Assembly: GCA_900320055.1 (NCBI GenBank)
Contig: ONQS01000003.1
Location: 1 to 64,000, forward strand
Direction of reading: 5' to 3'
Source: an uncultured Prevotellaceae bacterium
GTDB taxonomy: Bacteria > Bacteroidota > Bacteroidia > Bacteroidales > Muribaculaceae
DNA: 64,000 nt
Part shown: positions 16,091-24,866 of the stretch, one piece after another
Position numbering within the stretch: position 1 is the stretch's first letter
Layout of the letters: each line of letters opens with the position of its first letter
Program-made: the position numbers and the translations under genes
The notes under the pieces: generated by a model
The model's database searches: none
Told to the model about the DNA's origin: nothing
The model's input: the letters and a program-made list of their open reading frames with translations, nothing else

Positions 16091-17566
16091 ATGATTCTGA
16101 ATGCTATCGATATGACCCGAGTGCTGTCGCTGTTTGCCTATAACAGCGACGAGCCCATGCTGTTTACCAGCGGCCTGTTCTGGGTGCTGTTTCTCGTCTT
16201 CTTGCCGGTGTATGCCTTGCTCAAGTCGCGCCGCAAGCAGATGATGCTGTTTGTCATTGCCTTCAGCCTGTTCTTCTTCTACAAGTCGAGCGGATGGTAC
16301 TTCCTGCTGCTGGTGGCCACCTCGCTCATCGACTGGTGGCTCGCGCGCTGGATCGACTCCCGCCAGGATCGTACCGGGCGCCGTGTGGCGCTGACGGCGT
16401 CGCTGGTGATGTCGCTGGGCGTGCTGCTGCTGTTCAAGTACAGCAACTTTGTGATGGCCAACCTCGAAAGCCTGATCGGCGGCAATTTCCAGCCGATGGA
16501 TCTGATTCTGCCTGTGGGCATCTCGTTCTATACCTTCCGCACCATCAGTTATGTGGTGGACGTGTACAAGCGGCGCCTCCAGCCCGTCGAGGACTATGTG
16601 GACTACCTCTTCTTCCTGTCGTATTTCCCCTGCTTGGTGGCCGGTCCCATCGTCAGGGCCCGCGACTTCATGCCCCAGTTGCGCGCCAACAAGCCCGCCT
16701 CGCGGCAGCTGATCTATGGCGGCTTGTGGCTCGTGATGCTCGGTGTGCTCAAGAAGGCCGTCTTTGCCGACTACATCGCCCAGTACAACAACATCGTGTT
16801 TGGCAACCCCTCGGGCTACACCGGCTTTGAACTATTGATGGCGGTGCTGGGCTATACCATGCAGATATACTGCGACTTCTCGGGCTATAGCGACATGGCC
16901 ATCGGTCTGGGCAGCATCATGGGCTTTGACCTGGGCATCAACTTTGATTATCCATATCGCTCGCTCAATGTGACCGAGTTTTGGCGTCGCTGGCACATCA
17001 CGCTGTCCCTGTGGCTGCGCGACTATGTCTATATCCCGCTGGGCGGCAATCGCAAGGGTAGGGCGCGTCAGCACTTCAACCTGATGGTGACCATGCTGCT
17101 GGGCGGTTTGTGGCATGGCGCCGCATGGACCTTTGTCGTGTGGGGAGCCGGACATGGCTTGGCCCTGTGCGTGCACAAGTTGTGTAAGCCCTGGCTCGAC
17201 CGAATCGAGAGCACGCCCGTGACGCGCTTCGTCTCATGGCTGATGACCTTCAGCCTCGTGGCCCTGCTGTGGGTGTTCTTCCGCGCCAGCACCTTTGAGG
17301 CGGCGGGACAGGTCATCGGCGGCATTTTCACTGACTTTGAGTGGGCCTATCTGCCCGTGTTCATCGCTCGTCGCCTGACGTGGTGCCTGATGCTGGCCAT
17401 CATCTTTGGCCTGCACTTCGTGCCCCGCCGGGTGTGGGACAAGGCGCGCGACTGGTTCATCGCTGCCCCCTGGGTCGTGAAACTGCTCGTCTTCATTGCC
17501 CTGGTGCAACTCGTGCTGCAGTTTGCCAGCGCCACCGTCCAGCCCTTCCTCTATTCCAAATTCTAG
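16091..17566 (+). CDS. MBOAT-family O-acyltransferase (AlgI/PatA-like)
   Basis: A 491-residue polytopic membrane protein. The MBOAT hallmarks are present: SYFPCLVAGPIVRARDF, CDFSGYSDMAIG, FWRRWHITLSLWLRDYVYIPLGG and the catalytic histidine H342 in GGLWHGAAWTF. The start is taken as the first ATG after the SGNH gene (gap 4 bases); an ATG 21 bases later is also possible. Working with the SGNH protein it should export acyl groups (usually acetyl) for O-modification of a surface polymer. Confidence 0.92.
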   Translation: MILNAIDMTRVLSLFAYNSDEPMLFTSGLFWVLFLVFLPVYALLKSRRKQMMLFVIAFSLFFFYKSSGWYFLLLVATSLIDWWLARWIDSRQDRTGRRVALTASLVMSLGVLLLFKYSNFVMANLESLIGGNFQPMDLILPVGISFYTFRTISYVVDVYKRRLQPVEDYVDYLFFLSYFPCLVAGPIVRARDFMPQLRANKPASRQLIYGGLWLVMLGVLKKAVFADYIAQYNNIVFGNPSGYTGFELLMAVLGYTMQIYCDFSGYSDMAIGLGSIMGFDLGINFDYPYRSLNVTEFWRRWHITLSLWLRDYVYIPLGGNRKGRARQHFNLMVTMLLGGLWHGAAWTFVVWGAGHGLALCVHKLCKPWLDRIESTPVTRFVSWLMTFSLVALLWVFFRASTFEAAGQVIGGIFTDFEWAYLPVFIARRLTWCLMLAIIFGLHFVPRRVWDKARDWFIAAPWVVKLLVFIALVQLVLQFASATVQPFLYSKF

Positions 17567-17582
17567 AAAGGAAATCATCCCT

Positions 17583-17696
17583 GTGCGTGACTGCGGACTA
17601 TTACAAGAGATTGCACGCACATTTGGCTGGGCCTGCATGTTGTGGCTCTCATCCTTTATGGTCATAAACCTTCTAGGACTCGTCGCTGGGTTTTGA
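17583..17696 (+). CDS. Possible 37-residue single-span membrane peptide
   Basis: A GTG-initiated frame 16 bases after the MBOAT gene with AAAGGAAA upstream. It encodes a short hydrophilic start and then a strongly hydrophobic segment (CMLWLSSFMVINLLGLVAGF). It could be a small accessory subunit of the acyltransferase, but short hydrophobic frames also arise by chance. Confidence 0.25.
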   Translation: MRDCGLLQEIARTFGWACMLWLSSFMVINLLGLVAGF

Positions 17697-17782
17697 TACA
17701 CTTTCAAGCGCGATCTATCTCCGGCGGTCTTGGTTGGGCGACGGCCCTAAATAGGCGCTTTTTAGGGAAAACCATAGCCGAA

Positions 17783-17816
17783 TTGGAGCGGGTGTGGGAA
17801 ATAAGTGTTAATTTTG
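17783..17816 (+). promoter_or_regulatory. Promoter of SCFA transporter gene
   Basis: TTG at 17783-17785 and TAATTTTG at 17809-17816; spacing 23 bases is slightly long. The transporter ATG is 32 bases downstream. Confidence 0.5.
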
Positions 17817-17848
17817 CGCCATTAATCTAAAATGAAGACCGTATAATC

Positions 17849-19198
17849 ATGATAAAATTCTGCGTCCGATTAGTGCAACGTTGGTTGCCGGAACCGTTTA
17901 TATTCGCCATATTACTCACCTTTGTTGCCGCACTGGTAGCGATGCCGCTGTGCCATCAGACACCCCTCGAGGTGGTAGAGCACTGGGGTGGCGGTGTGTG
18001 GAATTTGCTGGCCTTTGCCATGCAGATGGCTCTGGTGCTTGTGTGCGGGTCGGCCCTGGCTGCGGCGCCTGTTGTCAAGCGTGCCATCGATGCAATGGCC
18101 CGCGTGCCCAAGAGTGCCCCCGCTGCCATCGCTCTTGTGACAGTCGTGTCGGCGTTATGCTGCTGGCTCAACTGGGGCTTCGGCCTGATTGTGGGCGTGA
18201 TCTTTGCCAAGGCGATAGCGCGCCAGCGTGCCGATGTCGACTACAGGCTTCTTATCGCGTCGGCCTATAGTGGCTTCGTCGTGTGGCATGCCGGCATCTC
18301 TGGCTCCATCCCGCTGACAATGGCCACTCCTGGCGACTCACTCGCCATGGCTACCAATGGAGCGCTGACCGACCCTGTGCCCTTGGCTCAAACCATCTTA
18401 AACTGGCACAATCTGGTGATGGTGCTGTTTGTGATTATCGGCATCACTGTCGCTAACACTCTGATGCACCCCAAGCAGGGCGCGCTCACCATCGATCCCG
18501 CGCTCCTGAAGGACAATGATAGCATGGCGACCGAGGTTTCTGCCTCTGTGACTAAGACACCGGCTCAGCGTCTCGAACACAGCAAATTACTCTCGTGGCT
18601 CGTGGCTCTGATGCTCGTGGCCTATCTGGTGATCCATCTCGGCCTGCGCGGTGCCGGTCTGGACTTGGGCGGCGTCATTATGATCTTCCTGGCGCTGGGA
18701 CTCATGCTGCATCCCACACCGGTCGAGTATGTGCGAGCCTTTGGTAAAGCGACGACCGGTGCTGCTGGCATCATCTTGCAGTTCCCCTTCTATGCGGGCA
18801 TCATGGGCATCATCACGGGTGTCGGTGTCAGCGGCATCAGCCTGGGAGGTGTCCTGGCCGACGCTTGCATCCGCATCAGCAATCCCGTCACCTATCCGTT
18901 GCTCACCTTCCTTTGTGCCGCTGTGCTCAACATGTTTGTGCCGAGCGGTGGCGGTCACTGGGCAGTACAGGCTCCGGTGATGTTCACCGCCGGCGCCAAC
19001 CTCGCTGTGGACCCCGGCCTGACGGGCATGGCAATCGCGTGGGGCGACGCTTGGACCAACCTAATACAACCGTTTTGGGCGCTCCCGGCACTGGCAATTG
19101 CTCGCCTCGACGCCAAAGATATCATGGGCTACTGCCTCATCGATCTGCTCATCACCGGAGTTATCATCTGCGCGGGTCTGCTGATATGGGCCATATAA
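17849..19198 (+). CDS. AtoE-family short-chain fatty acid transporter
   Basis: A 449-residue inner-membrane protein with about 11-12 hydrophobic helices. It matches the AtoE/SCFA transporter family: an opening like RWLPEPFIFAILLTFVAAL, the CCWLNWGFGLIVG motif, GFVVWHAGISGSIPLTMATPG and NMFVPSGGGHWAVQ. Family members carry acetoacetate, butyrate or similar acids. The hydrophilic loop near 220-245 is the usual cytoplasmic loop. It stands alone with its own promoter, so the substrate cannot be inferred from neighbours. Confidence 0.9.
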   Translation: MIKFCVRLVQRWLPEPFIFAILLTFVAALVAMPLCHQTPLEVVEHWGGGVWNLLAFAMQMALVLVCGSALAAAPVVKRAIDAMARVPKSAPAAIALVTVVSALCCWLNWGFGLIVGVIFAKAIARQRADVDYRLLIASAYSGFVVWHAGISGSIPLTMATPGDSLAMATNGALTDPVPLAQTILNWHNLVMVLFVIIGITVANTLMHPKQGALTIDPALLKDNDSMATEVSASVTKTPAQRLEHSKLLSWLVALMLVAYLVIHLGLRGAGLDLGGVIMIFLALGLMLHPTPVEYVRAFGKATTGAAGIILQFPFYAGIMGIITGVGVSGISLGGVLADACIRISNPVTYPLLTFLCAAVLNMFVPSGGGHWAVQAPVMFTAGANLAVDPGLTGMAIAWGDAWTNLIQPFWALPALAIARLDAKDIMGYCLIDLLITGVIICAGLLIWAI

Positions 19199-19413
19199 CG
19201 GCATCATCACGGTAAGTACCGTCTGACGTGAGTGGCTCTCTACGGGGGCAAGCGCGATCGTTCCACGACGATCCGTGTTGTGCAATCGCCTAATGTGTGT
19301 TTCCCCAACTGAAACTTGGTTTCCTTTTTGTCTGGTGGAGGTTGGAGTGTATCATAGCATCAATCCCGTTAAATAACCCTAATATCTGTCAAGGTGTTGT
19401 GCCTTTGAGGGAT
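19199..19413. other. Intergenic region before the repeat array
   Basis: About 215 bases without a gene. An imperfect ACGG/CCGT hairpin follows the transporter stop codon. Nothing else is recognised until the first repeat-borne promoter. Confidence 0.5.
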
Positions 19414-19693
19414 TTTCACTACCTTTGCCAATTAAATGTGGCGAAGGTAGGATGCGTTTCGGCATAAAAAACAAGTAAACTTGTTTTGTTCTGCGCTCAA
19501 CTTTCACTACCGCTGCCACAATAGATGTGGCGAAGGTAGGATGCGTTTCGGCATAAAAAACAAGTGAACTTGTTTTGTTCTGCGCTCAACTTTCACTACC
19601 GCTGCCACAATAGATGTGGCGAAGGTAGGATGCGTTTCGGCATAAAAAACAAGTAAACTTGTTTTGTTCTGCGCTCAACTTTCACTACCTTTG
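19414..19693 (+). repeat. Three 89-bp tandem repeats bearing promoter copies, upstream of glyS
   Basis: Three near-identical units of 88-89 bases, followed by the first bases of a fourth. Each contains a 9-bp palindrome (AAAACAAGT, two-base centre, ACTTGTTTT; first copy 19468-19487), a TTTTG -33 element and, 19 bases on, a -7 position. The -7 is intact (TACCTTTG) in the first site (19420-19427) and the last (19686-19693) but reads TACCGCTG in the two inner sites (19508, 19597). Units differ by only a few bases, so the amplification looks recent. Confidence 0.9.
19663..19693 (+). promoter_or_regulatory. glyS promoter (last repeat unit)
   Basis: TTTG at 19663-19666 and TACCTTTG at 19686-19693, spacing 19 bases, 48 bases before the glyS ATG. 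Confidence 0.7.
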
Positions 19694-19741
19694 CGGCTTG
19701 GTTACAAGATTATTATCAAAAACAACTATACAAACAGAACA

Positions 19742-21286
19742 ATGGCAAAACAGGAAGACGTTTTCAAGAAGATCGTATCGCACGCCAAGGAATATGGCTT
19801 TGTGTTCCCCTCAAGTGAAATCTATGACGGCCTGGGCGCAGTCTATGACTATGCGCAGAATGGCGTCGAACTCAAGAATAACATCAAGCGCTACTGGTGG
19901 GAGGCCATGACGCTGCTGCACGAGAACATCGTGGGCATCGACAGCGCCATCTTTATGCACCCCACCATCTGGAAGGCTTCGGGCCACGTGGACGCGTTTA
20001 ACGATCCCTTGATCGACAACCGCGACAGCAAGAAGCGCTACCGCGCTGATGTGCTTATCGAGGACGAGATTGCCAAGATCGAAGAGAAGATCAACAAGGA
20101 GTGTGAAAAGGCTGCGAAGCGCTTCGGCGACAAGTTTGACGAGGCGATGTTCCGCCAGACCAATCCCCGCGTGCTCGATAATCAGAAGAAACGTGACGAG
20201 TTGCATGCCCGCTACGAGAAGGCGATGAACGACAACGACCTGGCGGAGTTGAAGCAGATCATCTTGGACTATGAGATCGTGGACCCCGTGAGCGGTACCA
20301 AAAACTGGACCGACGTGCGCCAGTTCAACCTCATGTTCAAGACCCAGATGGGCAGTAGTGCCGACTCGACGATGGACGTGTATCTGCGTCCCGAGACCGC
20401 TCAAGGCATTTTTGTCAACTTCCTGAATGTGCAGAAGACCGGCCGCATGCGCATCCCCTTTGGCATCGCACAGATCGGCAAGGCTTTCCGTAACGAGATT
20501 GTGGCCCGTCAGTTCATCTTCCGCATGCGCGAGTTTGAGCAGATGGAGATGCAATTCTTTGTACGCCCCGGCGAGGAGTTGAAGTGGTTCGACTTCTGGC
20601 GCGAGACCCGTCTGCGCTGGCACAAGGCTCTGGGCCTGGGTGACGAGAAGTACCGCTTCCACGACCACGAGAAGTTGGCCCACTATGCCAACGCTGCCAC
20701 CGACATAGAGTTCAAGATGCCGTTTGGCTTCAAGGAGGTGGAGGGTATCCACAGCCGCACCGACTTTGACCTGAGCCAGCACGCCAAGTTCTCGGGCAAG
20801 AAGATCCAGTACTTCGATGCCGAACTCAACGAGAGTTACACCCCCTACGTCATCGAGACCTCGATCGGCGTGGACCGCATGTTCCTCTCGGTGATGTGCT
20901 CCAGTTACGAGGAGCAGAAACTCGAGGGCGGCGACACCCGCGTGGTGCTGCATCTGCCCAAGGCTTTGGCTCCCATCAAGTGCGCCATCCTGCCCCTCGT
21001 GCGCAAGGACGGCATGCCCGAAAAGGCTCATGAGATCATGAACCTGCTCAAGTTTGACTTCGCCTGCCACTACGAGGACAAGGACACCGTGGGCAAGCGC
21101 TATCGCCGCCAGGATGCCATCGGCACCCCCTATTGCATCACTGTCGATGGCCAGACCCTCGAGGACAACACCGTTACCCTGCGTGACCGTGACACCATGC
21201 AGCAGGAGCGCGTCGCCATTGCCGACCTGCCCGCCATCCTGACCCGCGAGTGCAGCCTGAACAACGTCCTGCGCAAACTGATGTGA
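19742..21286 (+). CDS. glyS: Glycyl-tRNA synthetase, single-chain type
   Basis: A 514-residue class II synthetase of the alpha-2 type shared with archaea and eukaryotes, not the alpha2-beta2 bacterial type. Visible motifs: EIYDGLGAVYDY and YWWEAMT near the front, class II motif 2 region FRNEIVARQFIFRMREFEQMEMQFF, RPETAQGIF, and the C-terminal anticodon-binding domain (LPKALAPIKCAILPLV onward). It charges tRNA-Gly. The start MAKQEDVFKKI is chosen because the frame upstream runs through the repeat and promoter. Confidence 0.97.
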   Translation: MAKQEDVFKKIVSHAKEYGFVFPSSEIYDGLGAVYDYAQNGVELKNNIKRYWWEAMTLLHENIVGIDSAIFMHPTIWKASGHVDAFNDPLIDNRDSKKRYRADVLIEDEIAKIEEKINKECEKAAKRFGDKFDEAMFRQTNPRVLDNQKKRDELHARYEKAMNDNDLAELKQIILDYEIVDPVSGTKNWTDVRQFNLMFKTQMGSSADSTMDVYLRPETAQGIFVNFLNVQKTGRMRIPFGIAQIGKAFRNEIVARQFIFRMREFEQMEMQFFVRPGEELKWFDFWRETRLRWHKALGLGDEKYRFHDHEKLAHYANAATDIEFKMPFGFKEVEGIHSRTDFDLSQHAKFSGKKIQYFDAELNESYTPYVIETSIGVDRMFLSVMCSSYEEQKLEGGDTRVVLHLPKALAPIKCAILPLVRKDGMPEKAHEIMNLLKFDFACHYEDKDTVGKRYRRQDAIGTPYCITVDGQTLEDNTVTLRDRDTMQQERVAIADLPAILTRECSLNNVLRKLM

Positions 21287-21340
21287 TATTAGCAATCAGG
21301 AGCAGGCATCGCTGTGCCGGCTCTTGCAAAACCAATGATT

Positions 21341-21877
21341 ATGAAAAAGTTTTTCTATACCGTCATCATGGCCGTCATGGCCGTCACGATGCTGGACTCC
21401 TGTCTGGGCAAGAGCATCGAGGACGAGTACAAAGACTGGCGTGAGAAGAATGTGGAGTGGTTTGAGCGTCAACAGGCGTCGGGCCAGTACACCCTGGTCA
21501 CCGCTGCTTGGGATCCGTCGGCCAAGACTTTGATGCGCTGGCACAACGACACGATGTTGACCCGCAACAACCTCAAGCCGCTCATCACCTCGACCACCGA
21601 TGTGAAGTATCACCTCAGGCTCTATGATGGCACGCCCGTCGATTCGTCTTACTACATGACCTCGCCGGCCGACAGCATCTACCGCGCGATGGTCAACGCT
21701 AACGTCGAGGGATGGATGATTGCCCTGACCCGCATGCACGTGGGCGACAGTTGCACCGTCATTGTCCCCTATGAGCAGGGCTATGGCTCTCTGAAGAAGA
21801 CCGACGTGCTGCTGCCTTATAGCACGCTCGTGTTTGACATCAAACTGGTCGACATCTACAAGTACAGAGCCAACTAA
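21341..21877 (+). CDS. FKBP-type peptidyl-prolyl isomerase lipoprotein
   Basis: A 178-residue lipoprotein (MKKFFYTVIMAVMAVTMLDS, lipid cysteine next). The C-terminal 100 residues match the FKBP fold in outline: LRLYDGTPVDSSY, VEGWMIALTRMHVGDSCTVIVPYEQGYG and LVFDIKLVDI. These enzymes catalyse cis-trans isomerisation of proline bonds; as an envelope lipoprotein it would act as a folding helper. It starts 54 bases after glyS with no evident promoter, so cotranscription is likely. Confidence 0.85.
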   Translation: MKKFFYTVIMAVMAVTMLDSCLGKSIEDEYKDWREKNVEWFERQQASGQYTLVTAAWDPSAKTLMRWHNDTMLTRNNLKPLITSTTDVKYHLRLYDGTPVDSSYYMTSPADSIYRAMVNANVEGWMIALTRMHVGDSCTVIVPYEQGYGSLKKTDVLLPYSTLVFDIKLVDIYKYRAN

Positions 21878-21979
21878 GAGCAGATTGCTTTGGGATCACC
21901 CGATAGAAGGTGGGGATGAGCCTTGCTTCTTGCTTTGTGGCCCTGAGTGCTTCGGCACAGTGCTCAATTACATGTCCAG

Positions 21980-22024
21980 AAAAATAATAATCCCAGCACA
22001 CTTGGCGGTGTGGTGGGATTATTG
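21980..22024 (-). terminator. Terminator between convergent units
   Basis: Long stem AATAATCCCA plus CACAC pairing with GTGTG plus TGGGATTATT, loop of about 6-8 bases. The T-rich tail (ATTATTTTTCT) is on the minus strand, so it mainly ends the sigma-factor operon and may also stop glyS-side transcription. Confidence 0.75.
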
Positions 22025-22155
22025 TTGTGTGATCACGGTATCGGACTCAGCAGTTATATTAATGTTATTATTAAATTCATAATGAAAAAACTCTCTCTCC
22101 TTGTTTCTGAATCGATGCGTTGGGGATGCTCCGGTGAGCAGCAGCGGCAATGCTG

Positions 22156-22599
22156 TTAGTTCTTGCGCTTTTTGTTCTTGTTGAGCATCTCGCGAGTGAA
22201 TTTCACCTCGGCCTGCTTGAGCAGGAACAGTTGTTTCTTGGTGAGAATCTTAGAGAACTTGTCGAAATACTTGGCCTCGATCTCGCCCTCGCGCATGCGG
22301 GTGCTGGACAGAGCCGATGCGGCAGCCTCATAGTCACGATCGGTGGGATTCTTCTTCTTCTCCACTTCCCTGGCCAGGACGCGTGCGTTGCGGTTGACTT
22401 GATAAATCTCGCGCTCCATCTGCTCATAGATGGGCAGGAATTGGCTGGCTTGGGTCTGTGTCAGCCCCATCTCCTCGATAATCATCTCGTGCTTGGCCTG
22501 ATACATGTCGGTCGCAAACTTGGTGCGCCCAGAGTTTTGTGCCATCAGGCTTGTGGCGACGGCCAGCACAGTGATCAGTATTGCTACAGTTCTCTTCAT
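22156..22599 (-). CDS. Periplasmic Spy/LTxxQ-like protein
   Basis: A 147-residue exported helical protein (signal 1-20, cleavage after LMA). It contains MGLTQTQASQFLPIYEQME, similar to the LTxxQ motif of Spy/CpxP-type periplasmic proteins, and a charged lysine-rich tail. Such proteins buffer envelope stress or bind metals. As last gene of a sigma factor/membrane regulator operon, a sensing or feedback role is plausible but inferred. Confidence 0.65.
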   Translation of the reverse strand: MKRTVAILITVLAVATSLMAQNSGRTKFATDMYQAKHEMIIEEMGLTQTQASQFLPIYEQMEREIYQVNRNARVLAREVEKKKNPTDRDYEAAASALSSTRMREGEIEAKYFDKFSKILTKKQLFLLKQAEVKFTREMLNKNKKRKN

Positions 22600-22625
22600 A
22601 GGGATGCTCTCCTTTCTCTGCTTTA

Positions 22626-23030
22626 TTACTTGCCCTCGTCGGTGATGTCCTCCTCGTTACTCATCATCACGGAGTCCTCGTAGTTGAGGATGTCGTAATC
22701 ACTCACAGCACCGCTCATGATGAATTCCTCGACGTTGCTGTTGTCGTCGCCCATCTTCTCGGCCACCGCCCTGACGCTGTCCAGATTGCCAGAAGCGGTG
22801 AAGTGGCTGAACACCGACATCATGCACCACACGCCGGCAAACATGGCGGCCATGTAGGCAAACGGCTTGACGCGCTGCCACATCGAGGGCTTGACGTCGA
22901 TGGGAGTGATCTCAACATCGGGCAACATGTCAGCCATGCGACGATTGAAATCATCAAAGTAATTCTCCGGCACTTTGAAGCCCGGATTCTTACCGTATTT
23001 ATTCAATATTGTGGAGTCTTCGTGTTTCAT
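22626..23030 (-). CDS. Single-span membrane protein, probable anti-sigma factor
   Basis: About 134 residues, start at MKHEDSTILNKYG. The N-terminal cytoplasmic part has GFKVPENYFDDFNRRM, a sequence style common in Bacteroidota proteins encoded right after ECF sigma factors. One membrane helix (about 65-85, FAYMAAMFAGVWCMMSVF) and an acidic C-terminal tail follow. No zinc-binding anti-sigma HxxxCxxC motif is seen, so the anti-sigma role rests on gene order. Confidence 0.6.
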   Translation of the reverse strand: MKHEDSTILNKYGKNPGFKVPENYFDDFNRRMADMLPDVEITPIDVKPSMWQRVKPFAYMAAMFAGVWCMMSVFSHFTASGNLDSVRAVAEKMGDDNSNVEEFIMSGAVSDYDILNYEDSVMMSNEEDITDEGK

Positions 23031-23083
23031 AACGCCTATTTGACTGACATGTGTCAAAAAAGTTTAATGATGTTACCAAAAAA

Positions 23084-23644
23084 TTATTCTGATTCACCCA
23101 AAAATTGTTCTATTTTCTTCACTGCATGATGATAGGATGCCTTGAGTGCGCCCTCGCTGGTGCCGAGTATCTCGCTCATCTGGTCATACTTCATCTCATC
23201 ATAGTAGCGCAGGTTGAACACCAGCCGTTGCTTCTCGGGTAGTCGGGCGATGGCCTTCTGCAGGTCGATTTGCGCTTGGTCGCCGTCAAACCACTCGTCG
23301 CTCTCCAGTTGGTTGACCAGGAAACTCTCGTCATCGTCGATCGAGAGTTGGTTCATCACCTTCTTCTTGTTGACAAACGTGATCGACTCGTTGATGGCGA
23401 TCTTGTAGAGCCACGTCGAGAGTTTGGCATCGCCACGGAAGTTGTCGATGCTTGTCCACGCCTTCATAAAGGTGTTCTGCAGCACGTCGTTGGCATCGTC
23501 ATGGTCGATGACCAAGCGGCGGATCTGCCAGTAAAGTTGCGAACTGTAGTGTTCGATCACCTTACCGAAAGCCGCTTTGCACGTTGCCTGATTGTGCAAC
23601 TGCTCGATGACTCGAGCCTCGTCATATTTCTCTCGTGCTGCCAT
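23084..23644 (-). CDS. ECF-type RNA polymerase sigma factor
   Basis: A 186-residue sigma-70 family protein. Region 2 includes DANDVLQNTFMKAWTSIDNF and AKLSTWLYKIAINESI; region 4 includes ARLPEKQRLVFNLRYYDEM and MSEILGTSEGALKASYHHAV. There is no region 3. It heads a three-gene unit with a membrane protein and a Spy-like protein, the usual sigma/anti-sigma/effector layout for envelope signals. The start MAAREKYDEA is preferred over an in-frame Met 15 codons upstream. Confidence 0.93.
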   Translation of the reverse strand: MAAREKYDEARVIEQLHNQATCKAAFGKVIEHYSSQLYWQIRRLVIDHDDANDVLQNTFMKAWTSIDNFRGDAKLSTWLYKIAINESITFVNKKKVMNQLSIDDDESFLVNQLESDEWFDGDQAQIDLQKAIARLPEKQRLVFNLRYYDEMKYDQMSEILGTSEGALKASYHHAVKKIEQFLGESE

Positions 23645-23818
23645 GCAAATATCGTTTTGAGCGTGTAAAGTTAGCAATAATTTTGCCAATTGGTGATAAT
23701 ACCTCCGTTTTTTATGTTTTTTTTTGCATTTGGCCTGCTGTTTATCGCTATCAGGGTCAGCCCGGCGGTCACACTATTAAGAATCACGCACGATGTGTAA
23801 AGGGCGGTTTGGCACCGG

Positions 23819-24709
23819 CTACTGGCGGAAACTGCGCGGAGTCATGCCCGTCATGCGCTTGAAGAATTTGGTCATGAACGACGGGTTGGGGAAGTTCATA
23901 TCGTCGGCGATGCGTGCGATGGGCTTGTCGGTGTGCTTCAGGTCGATTTTGATGCGGGTGACCAAGGCGTCGTCGATCCACTGCTTGGCGCTCTTGCCGC
24001 TCACCTGGCGTATGATGGTGCTCATGTAGCGCGGGGTGATGCACAGCCGTGAGGCGTAGGAGTCGATGGTGTGGTGGGCGGGAGCATACTCGCTCACCAG
24101 CGCGATGAAGTCGGTGAACAGGCGCTGCTCGCGCGTCTGGCTCTGGCGGCCGGTCTGCTCGTGGCGGCTCCACAGGTGGTCCACATACCACAGGAATGCG
24201 CTCAGCAGGTTGAGTGTCACCTGGCTGCTGCCGTCCTGCTGGCTCAAGTGCCGATAGAGCAAGAGGTGTAACTGGTCGAGATAGTCCTGGTCGGCGGGCT
24301 CCAGATGCATCTGGAAGTCGCGCAGGTGACCGTCAAAGGCCGCCGGCACGCGGTTGCCGATGGCTAGAGCGAAGAGTTCGTCGCTGACCGACAGGCCGAT
24401 GCCCTGTATGTCGTCGGAGGCCTCCTGATACTCCAGAATGCCTCTACTGCCCAGAAACACCAGGTCGCCAGGCTCAAAGCGGCGCTCCATCATGTTGATG
24501 ATGGGCGTGGCCCAGCCCTGCTTGATGATGAGAATGCGCATCTCGGGCATGAGCGTGGGCTGGCCGATGAGTTGCTTTTTGATCAACTGGATGCGCACGT
24601 TGCGCGCCACGGCCAGATTCTGTGTAATGTAGTTATTGGCCAGCATCCCGTCTTTGCCGGCGATCAGTTGCTTGAGTTGGGTCAGGTTAAATTGTCTTAA
24701 TTGCGCCAT
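23819..24709 (-). CDS. AraC-family transcriptional regulator
   Basis: A 296-residue regulator. The C-terminal about 100 residues hold two helix-turn-helix units: IDSYASRLCITPRYMSTIIR and IARIADDMNFPNPSFMTKFF, ending KRMTGMTPRSFRQ. The N-terminal domain (about 1-180, with FEPGDLVFLG) is cupin-like and probably binds a ligand. It is divergent from the TolC-HlyD-ABC efflux operon 157 bases away and is its most likely regulator. Confidence 0.93.
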   Translation of the reverse strand: MAQLRQFNLTQLKQLIAGKDGMLANNYITQNLAVARNVRIQLIKKQLIGQPTLMPEMRILIIKQGWATPIINMMERRFEPGDLVFLGSRGILEYQEASDDIQGIGLSVSDELFALAIGNRVPAAFDGHLRDFQMHLEPADQDYLDQLHLLLYRHLSQQDGSSQVTLNLLSAFLWYVDHLWSRHEQTGRQSQTREQRLFTDFIALVSEYAPAHHTIDSYASRLCITPRYMSTIIRQVSGKSAKQWIDDALVTRIKIDLKHTDKPIARIADDMNFPNPSFMTKFFKRMTGMTPRSFRQ

Positions 24710-24730
24710 CTGTACTGCTGTTTTTGAACG

Positions 24731-24760
24731 CAAAGGTAAGTAAACTTGGCTAAAACCAAA
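24731..24760 (-). promoter_or_regulatory. Promoter of araC-type gene
   Basis: Minus strand: TTTG at 24760-24757 and TACCTTTG at 24738-24731, spacing 18 bases. Confidence 0.6.
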
Positions 24761-24834
24761 AAAATATTTTGATTTTTGTACAAATGGGACATTTTCTTCT
24801 TGATTTGGATAGATGATGGCATGGAATTAGGCTG

Positions 24835-24842
24835 TAACTTTG
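24835..24842 (+). promoter_or_regulatory. -7 element for efflux operon
   Basis: TAACTTTG 24 bases before the TolC-like ATG. The nearest TTTG upstream (24804-24807) is 27 bases away, too far for a good -33, which would suit an activator-dependent promoter. Confidence 0.5.
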
Positions 24843-24866
24843 CGGTATCAAACAATTTACAACGAT

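Noticed and set aside
19414-19693. CRISPR or tRNA-like array upstream of glyS
   Set aside because: 89-base units have no spacers and no cloverleaf; a T-box is not expected here and no specifier or antiterminator was recognised.
22126-22160. Terminator for the sigma-factor operon close to its stop codon
   Set aside because: Only weak GC-rich sequence is present; the proper stem with T-run is at 21980-22024.
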